Source: Erythrobacter sp.
GTDB taxonomy: Bacteria; Pseudomonadota; Alphaproteobacteria; Sphingomonadales; Sphingomonadaceae
DNA length: 64,000 nucleotides
Direction of reading: 5' to 3'
Assembly (NCBI GenBank): GCA_027311945.1
Contig: DAICXZ010000030.1
Coordinates: forward strand, 186,001-250,000
The position numbers and the translations under genes are program-made. The notes below the pieces were generated by a model that was not told the DNA's origin, did no database searches, and worked only from the letters and a program-made list of their open reading frames with translations. Shown here in pieces: positions 59,015 through 64,000 of the stretch. Numbering within the stretch: position 1 is the stretch's first letter; the number at the start of each line of letters is the position of its first letter.

Positions 59015-59458
59015 TCAGGCTGTAGGGGTGGCCTTGCGACGACCCCGGCGCTGGCCCGGCTTGCGGCCAAGACCGATCTTCTTCGCCAGTTCGCGGCGGG
59101 TCTCGGCGTAGTTCGGAGCGACCATCGGATAGTCCGCAGGCAAGTTCCAGCGCTCGCGGTATTCTTCCGGTGTCATGTCATAAGCCGTTTTCAGGTGCCG
59201 CTTGAGCATCTTCATCTTCTTGCCGTCTTCCAGGCAGATCAGATAGTCGGGCTTGATAGACGCGCGGATCGAAACGGCGGGCTCGGGCTTGGCTTCTTCG
59301 ACAGTTTCACCGCCGAGCTTGGCAAGAGCGCCATAAACAGTCTCGATCAGAACCGGAACGTCACTCACTTCCACCGAGTTGTTGGCGACGTGCGCCGTTA
59401 CGATATCGGCAGCAAGTGTAATGAGCATTTCGCGATTTTCGTTCGTATTTGTATCCAT
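59015..59458 (-). CDS. mucR: Ros/MucR family transcriptional regulator
   Basis: IKPDYLICLEDGKKMKMLKRHLKTAYDMTPEEYRERWNLPADYPMVAPNYAETRRELAKKIGLGRK. Confidence 0.95.
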   Translation of the reverse strand: MDTNTNENREMLITLAADIVTAHVANNSVEVSDVPVLIETVYGALAKLGGETVEEAKPEPAVSIRASIKPDYLICLEDGKKMKMLKRHLKTAYDMTPEEYRERWNLPADYPMVAPNYAETRRELAKKIGLGRKPGQRRGRRKATPTA

Positions 59459-59603
59459 AATTTCCTCGGCTCTGCGACCACACGCCTGCCTATGTATTTT
59501 ACAATTCGACAAAAGCAAGTGTTATATAGCAACGGAAAGGAAATGGCGCCCGCCTTTGAAGGTTCCCGAGTTATTTAGAAAGCATTTACTTTAGGGCTGC
59601 GAG

Positions 59604-60065
59604 TTATAGGCGCCTGGCGAAAGTCACCGCGTCAATCGGCCCATCTATCGCGCCGCGGTAATAGCCGGGGCGGCGGCCGATCTGTTCGAAACCGAAGGCG
59701 CGATAAAGAAACTCGGCAGGGTTGCTGTCGCGCATCTCAAGAAACATGTGGGCTGATCCGCGCGCGCGCGCATCAGCCATCGCCTGCTCAAGCAAGCGAC
59801 TGCCAACGCCCTTGCGGCGATGCTTGGGAGACACTGCAAGCAACAACAATTCCTCTTCGTCCGCCGCTTTTCGTAGCAAGGCAAACCCGGCGGCATCAGT
59901 GGGCTGGAGCAAGAGGCTGATGGAATCGGCTGCGACCACCACGCAATGGGTGTTCGCCAGCATCAGCGCATCGGCCACTTGCCGCCGGTTCCACGCTTCG
60001 CCGTAGGTCGGATCGAAGGCCTGTTCCATCACATGCATGATGGCATCGAGCATCTCGTCGGTCAC
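59604..60065 (-). CDS. rimI: ribosomal-protein-alanine N-acetyltransferase (GNAT)
   Basis: LLAVSPKHRRKGVGSRLLEQAMADARARGSAHMFLEMRDSNPAEFLYRAFGFEQIGRRPGYY; next to tsaB. Confidence 0.9.
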   Translation of the reverse strand: MTDEMLDAIMHVMEQAFDPTYGEAWNRRQVADALMLANTHCVVVAADSISLLLQPTDAAGFALLRKAADEEELLLLAVSPKHRRKGVGSRLLEQAMADARARGSAHMFLEMRDSNPAEFLYRAFGFEQIGRRPGYYRGAIDGPIDAVTFARRL

Positions 60066-60685
60066 GGTTTGGCCTGTGGCAGGCGCGCATCGGGCGCGCG
60101 GCCATAGATCGGTGCGAGCGCGGCGGTGAGCACGCTGGACGAAAGCAGGTGAGCGGCGCGCGCATCTGGCAGCAGGTCGAGCACCTGGCGGTTATCGCCA
60201 AGCTGCTCCGCGAGGGCACTCGAGCGATTACCGGCGATGGTCTTGTGGCGACAAGCAGCTGCCGCCTGCGCCGGAGCTAGCGAACGAACGTCGTCCTCAG
60301 CCTCGCCGGTGTCCGTGAAGTTCTGCACAAACCATTCGCCGTGGCCGCCATTCATGCAGACCGTGATCCCAGTGTCGGGATGTTCAGCGCGCGCTATCGC
60401 AGCGACCAGTGTCAGCGTCGGATAGCCGAGCACTTCCGCGCCCCAGGCAAGGCCAAGTGCACGCGCGGCGGCAAGGCCGATGCGCACGCCGGTAAAGCTG
60501 CCGGGGCCAAGCGAAACGACAATCCGCTCCGCCCGGCCTCGGTCGGGTAATTCTGAAATCATCGGCACCAGCCGTTCGGCATGGCCGCGCCCGATTGCCG
60601 CAAACTGGCCATCGACCAGTTTACCGCCATCGAACAGGGCGACTGAACAGGCCTCGGTCGCGCAATCTATCGCTAATGTAGTCAC
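60062..60685 (-). CDS. tsaB: tRNA t6A biosynthesis protein TsaB
   Basis: MTTLAIDCATEACSVALFDGGKL...IVVSLGPGSFTGVRIGLAAARALG. Confidence 0.95.
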   Translation of the reverse strand: MTTLAIDCATEACSVALFDGGKLVDGQFAAIGRGHAERLVPMISELPDRGRAERIVVSLGPGSFTGVRIGLAAARALGLAWGAEVLGYPTLTLVAAIARAEHPDTGITVCMNGGHGEWFVQNFTDTGEAEDDVRSLAPAQAAAACRHKTIAGNRSSALAEQLGDNRQVLDLLPDARAAHLLSSSVLTAALAPIYGRAPDARLPQAKP

Positions 60686-60701
60686 CCGCTCTTCTTACGG
60701 A

Positions 60702-61307
60702 TTACAGCAGGCGATTGAAGTCCTCGAATGAAGGGCGGGGCGCTCTGGGGAACACTTTTTTCGGGTCACCATAGCCAACCGAGCAGATGAAGTTGCTCTT
60801 CCAGGCCGGTTCGTCGGCAAAAAAGTCGGCATCGACGGCCTTGTTGTCGAACCCCGACATCGGCCCGCTGTCGAGCCCCAGCGCGCGCGCCGCCATGATG
60901 AAATAGCCGCCCTGCAAGGTGCCGTTGCGGAAGGCCGAGGTCTTACGCATGGCGCGCTTTTCCTCGCCTGCGAAGGCGGCCTTGGGATCGTCCATATGCG
61001 GAGCGAAGCGCGGCAGGTGCTCGTGGAAGTCCTCGTCCATGGCGATGATCGCGCAGACCGGGGCCTGCTTGATCTTTTCGATATTGCCCTCGGAAGCATG
61101 ACTTGCAAGACGGGCCTTGGCCTCATCCGACTTGCACCAGACGATCCGTGCCGGGAGCTGGTTCATCGAGGTCGGGCCCATTTTCATCAGGTCCCAGATC
61201 GCGGCCAGCTGGCTATCGGTTACTTCGCGTCCGTCGAACCACTGATAGGTGCGCGCATCGCGAAAAAGCTGGTCGAGCGCGGCATCAGGCAGCGGTTCGT
61301 GCATCAA
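60702..61307 (-). CDS. RutE-like nitroreductase (putative malonic semialdehyde reductase)
   Basis: ALDQLFRDARTYQWFDGREVTDSQLAAIWDLMKMGPTSMNQLPARIVW...GYFIMAARALGLDSGPMSGFD. Confidence 0.88.
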   Translation of the reverse strand: MMHEPLPDAALDQLFRDARTYQWFDGREVTDSQLAAIWDLMKMGPTSMNQLPARIVWCKSDEAKARLASHASEGNIEKIKQAPVCAIIAMDEDFHEHLPRFAPHMDDPKAAFAGEEKRAMRKTSAFRNGTLQGGYFIMAARALGLDSGPMSGFDNKAVDADFFADEPAWKSNFICSVGYGDPKKVFPRAPRPSFEDFNRLL

Positions 61308-61885
61308 GCGGCCCTCACTTCGGTCACTTCCGGCACGTAGTGTTTGAGCAGGCCTTCGATCCCGTGCTTGAGCGTGGCGGTCGAGCTGGGGCAGCCCGAG
61401 CAGGCGCCCTGCATCTGGAGATAGACCACGCCGCTGCGGAAGCCGCGATAGCGGATATCGCCGCCGTCACCGGCCACGGCGGGGCGCACGCGCGTCTCGA
61501 TCAGTTCCTTGATCTGCGCGACCACATCTTCGGTGCCTTCATCGTCGCCGAGCATCTCGGCCTCGTCCTCGGCGGGAACGGTAAAGCCGCTGGCGTCGCC
61601 GCCAGTGAACAGCGGGGCCTGGCTCACGAAATGGTCGAGCAGCACGGCCACGACCTGCGGCTTCAGCGCCGACCAGTCCGCGCCCGGCGCGGCGGTGACC
61701 GAAACGAAGTCGGAACCGAAGAACACGCCGGTCACATCGCCCGAATCGAACAGGGCGGCAGCCAGCGGCGAGGCTTCAGCATCTTCTGGGCTGGCGAAGT
61801 CGCGCGTTCCGGAGGGCATCACCGCGCGTCCGGGCAGGAACTTGAGCGTGGCGGGGTTGGGCGTGGTTTCGGTCTCGATGAACAT
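61304..61885 (-). CDS. NifU family Fe-S scaffold (Nfu type)
   Basis: MFIETETTPNPATLKFLPG; C-terminal VAGDGGDIRYRGFRSGVVYLQMQGACSGCPSSTATLKHGIE (CxxC). Confidence 0.95.
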   Translation of the reverse strand: MFIETETTPNPATLKFLPGRAVMPSGTRDFASPEDAEASPLAAALFDSGDVTGVFFGSDFVSVTAAPGADWSALKPQVVAVLLDHFVSQAPLFTGGDASGFTVPAEDEAEMLGDDEGTEDVVAQIKELIETRVRPAVAGDGGDIRYRGFRSGVVYLQMQGACSGCPSSTATLKHGIEGLLKHYVPEVTEVRAA

Positions 61886-62000
61886 AGCTGCGAATGTAGG
61901 AGCAGGGCAGCGCCGCGACAAGGGATGCTACGGGGCTTGCCGCGGGTCGCCAGGCATGCGTTCACTGTCCCTTCATCCGATTGTCGGTTAGGACCCCAGC

Positions 62001-64000
62001 ATGAGCTTTCTTTCGCGCAGCGTTCGCGCTCTCGCCCCCTTCGCCTTTCTCGCTCCGCTGCTCGCTCCGGTGGCGGCGCAAGCTCAGGGCATGGCCACCT
62101 GCACGATTCAGGCGATCCCCGGCGAGGATGTGCCCAAATATGCGCGGCCCGACGATCCGTGGATCTTCCGCGGCACCGATATTCCCATCGACGATGAATG
62201 GCTGATGGGTGAGCTGCCCAACGGCGTGCGCTATGCCGTGCGCGAGAACGGCGTGCCACCGTGCCAGGCGAGCTTCCGCGTGGCCATCGATGCGGGTTCG
62301 CTCAATGAAGAGGACAGCGAGCGCGGCTTTGCCCACCTGCTCGAACACATGACCTTCCGCCAGTCGCGCGACTTCGGATCTGGCGAGGCGATTCCCTATT
62401 TCCAGCGGCTAGGCGCAAGCCTCGGGGCCGATACCAATGCCTCGACCGGCCCGACGCAGACGGTCTATAAGCTCGACCTGCCAAATGCCGACCGCGCCAA
62501 GCTCTCGGACAGTGTGCGCCTGTTTGCCGGTATGATCGAGGCTCCGACGCTCAGTAGCGACAACCTTGCCGCCGACCTGCCGATTGTGCTTGCAGAAATG
62601 CGCGACGGCGCGGGTGCGAACCGCCGCATCGGCGAGGTTACGCAGAGCACCTTCTTTGCCGGGCAGCGCCTGTCGCAGCGCAACCCGATCGGCACCCTCG
62701 AATCCTTGCAGGGCGCGACGCAGGAAAGCGTGCGCGCCTTTCACCAGCGCTGGTATCGCCCGGAAAATGCGGTGGTAGTGTTGGTGGCAGATGCGGATCC
62801 GCAGGTGCTCGCCGCGCTGATCGAGCGTGAGTTCAGCGACTGGAAGGTACCCGGAAAGCCTGCCGAAGCTCCCGACTTCGGCGATCCGGTCGCACCCGCC
62901 AATGCCCTGCCGGGAGCCGACGGTGTGCCGGTGGGCGAGGCCGCCGTGATCGTCGAGCCGGGACAGGCAAGGGCGGTCAACTATGCGATCATGCGCCCCT
63001 GGGTGCAGGTGACCGACAACATCGAATACAACCGCGGCGTGCTGCTCAAGCAGCTGGCCGCAGGCATCGTGAACCGGCGGTTGGAAAACCGCGCGCGGGC
63101 GGGCGGACAGTTCCTCTATGCGCAGGTCTCGCGCCAGAAGGTCGCTCGCTCGGTCGACGGAACCTATGTTTCGCTGGCTCCGCTTGACGAGGACTGGGAG
63201 ACCGCGCTGGCCGACGTGCGCAGCGTGATTGCCGATGCGCTGGCCGAACCGCCGAGCCAGGCCGAAATCGACCGCGTGGTTGCCGATTTCGACATTTCGT
63301 TCGTCAACGGCGTCGAGCAGGCGCGTATTCAGGCCGGCAGTCAGCTTGCCGATACGCTGGTGGGCGCGGTGGAGATTCGCGAGGCGGTTGCTTCTCCGCA
63401 GACCTTCCTCGACGTGTTCCGCTCGATGCAGGACCGCTTCACGCCCGACCAGCTGCTGCAAGCCACTCGCAGCCTGTTCGAAGGCGACGTGGTGCGCGCG
63501 GTCATGCTCACACCGCAGGCGGGCGAGGCCACCGCCGAACAGTTGCGTGAGGCGCTTGCCGCTCCGGTTGCGGCCAGCGATGTGGCGCGTGACGATGGCT
63601 CGACCATAGATTTTGCCGACCTGCCCGCCATCGGCGAACCTGCCCCGCCGGTGCAGCGGGCAGAGCTTGGCGTGTTCGATACCGAGGCGCTGGCCTTCGA
63701 AAACGGTGTGCGCGCAATGCTGTTCTCGCGCGATAACGAGCCGGGCCGGGTGACGGTGCGCGTGCGTTTCGGAGCGGGCTGGCGCGGCTTCAATGACGAC
63801 GAGGCCGCCTATGCCCAGCTTGGCCAGATGGCGCTGATCAATTCTGGCATCGGCCCGCTCGGGCAGAACGATCTCGACAAGCTGGCCTCGGGCCGCAAGC
63901 TCGGCTTCCAGTTCCGCATCGACGACGGCACCTTCGTGTTCGAGGGCGCGACCCGGCAGGAAGACCTTGCCGATCAGCTCTATCTGTTTGCGGCCAAGCT
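62001..64000 (+). CDS. M16 family zinc metallopeptidase (3' truncated by window end)
   Basis: Open reading frame to window end; signal peptide; GFAHLLEHMTFRQS (HxxEH). Confidence 0.93.
   Translation, partial: MSFLSRSVRALAPFAFLAPLLAPVAAQAQGMATCTIQAIPGEDVPKYARPDDPWIFRGTDIPIDDEWLMGELPNGVRYAVRENGVPPCQASFRVAIDAGSLNEEDSERGFAHLLEHMTFRQSRDFGSGEAIPYFQRLGASLGADTNASTGPTQTVYKLDLPNADRAKLSDSVRLFAGMIEAPTLSSDNLAADLPIVLAEMRDGAGANRRIGEVTQSTFFAGQRLSQRNPIGTLESLQGATQESVRAFHQRWYRPENAVVVLVADADPQVLAALIEREFSDWKVPGKPAEAPDFGDPVAPANALPGADGVPVGEAAVIVEPGQARAVNYAIMRPWVQVTDNIEYNRGVLLKQLAAGIVNRRLENRARAGGQFLYAQVSRQKVARSVDGTYVSLAPLDEDWETALADVRSVIADALAEPPSQAEIDRVVADFDISFVNGVEQARIQAGSQLADTLVGAVEIREAVASPQTFLDVFRSMQDRFTPDQLLQATRSLFEGDVVRAVMLTPQAGEATAEQLREALAAPVAASDVARDDGSTIDFADLPAIGEPAPPVQRAELGVFDTEALAFENGVRAMLFSRDNEPGRVTVRVRFGAGWRGFNDDEAAYAQLGQMALINSGIGPLGQNDLDKLASGRKLGFQFRIDDGTFVFEGATRQEDLADQLYLFAAK

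Overview
GC-rich alphaproteobacterial chromosomal segment. Gene content and order suggest Sphingomonadales/Erythrobacter-like; this is inferred, no search was run. It is almost entirely core genome: about 70 tightly packed genes, often with overlapping start/stop codons. They include lepB-acpS-pdxJ-pyrE, a complete aa3-type cytochrome c oxidase operon (ctaC-ctaD-ctaB-coxF-ctaG-ctaE-DUF983-surf1), thrC, folB, moaA-moaD-moaE, rplU-rpmA, pyrC, astD-selO, bamB, ubiA-rsmE-gshA, soxR-ppk2, an alpha-carbonic anhydrase, smc, two dsbA-like genes, dciA-like/mutY, nudC, mgtE, ppiB, corC-ybeY-phoH-miaB-plsC-fur-mucR, rimI-tsaB, and a 3'-truncated M16 peptidase. I saw no rRNA, tRNA, CRISPR array, prophage or intact transposon, and no clear new multigene system. 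The best candidates for something undescribed are small and non-coding: (1) a degenerate ~21-bp iterated array upstream of a TetR-like regulator (19381-19520), flanked by two ATACATGT 8-mers; (2) two copies of an inverted-repeat element with conserved outer arms and different but self-complementary inner arms (31786-31883 and 54932-55015); (3) hairpins placed at cox operon junctions and in the rplU leader; (4) a sox-box-like palindrome before soxR, which is followed closely by ppk2; (5) a truncated, catalytically dead-looking SDR remnant coupled to folB.
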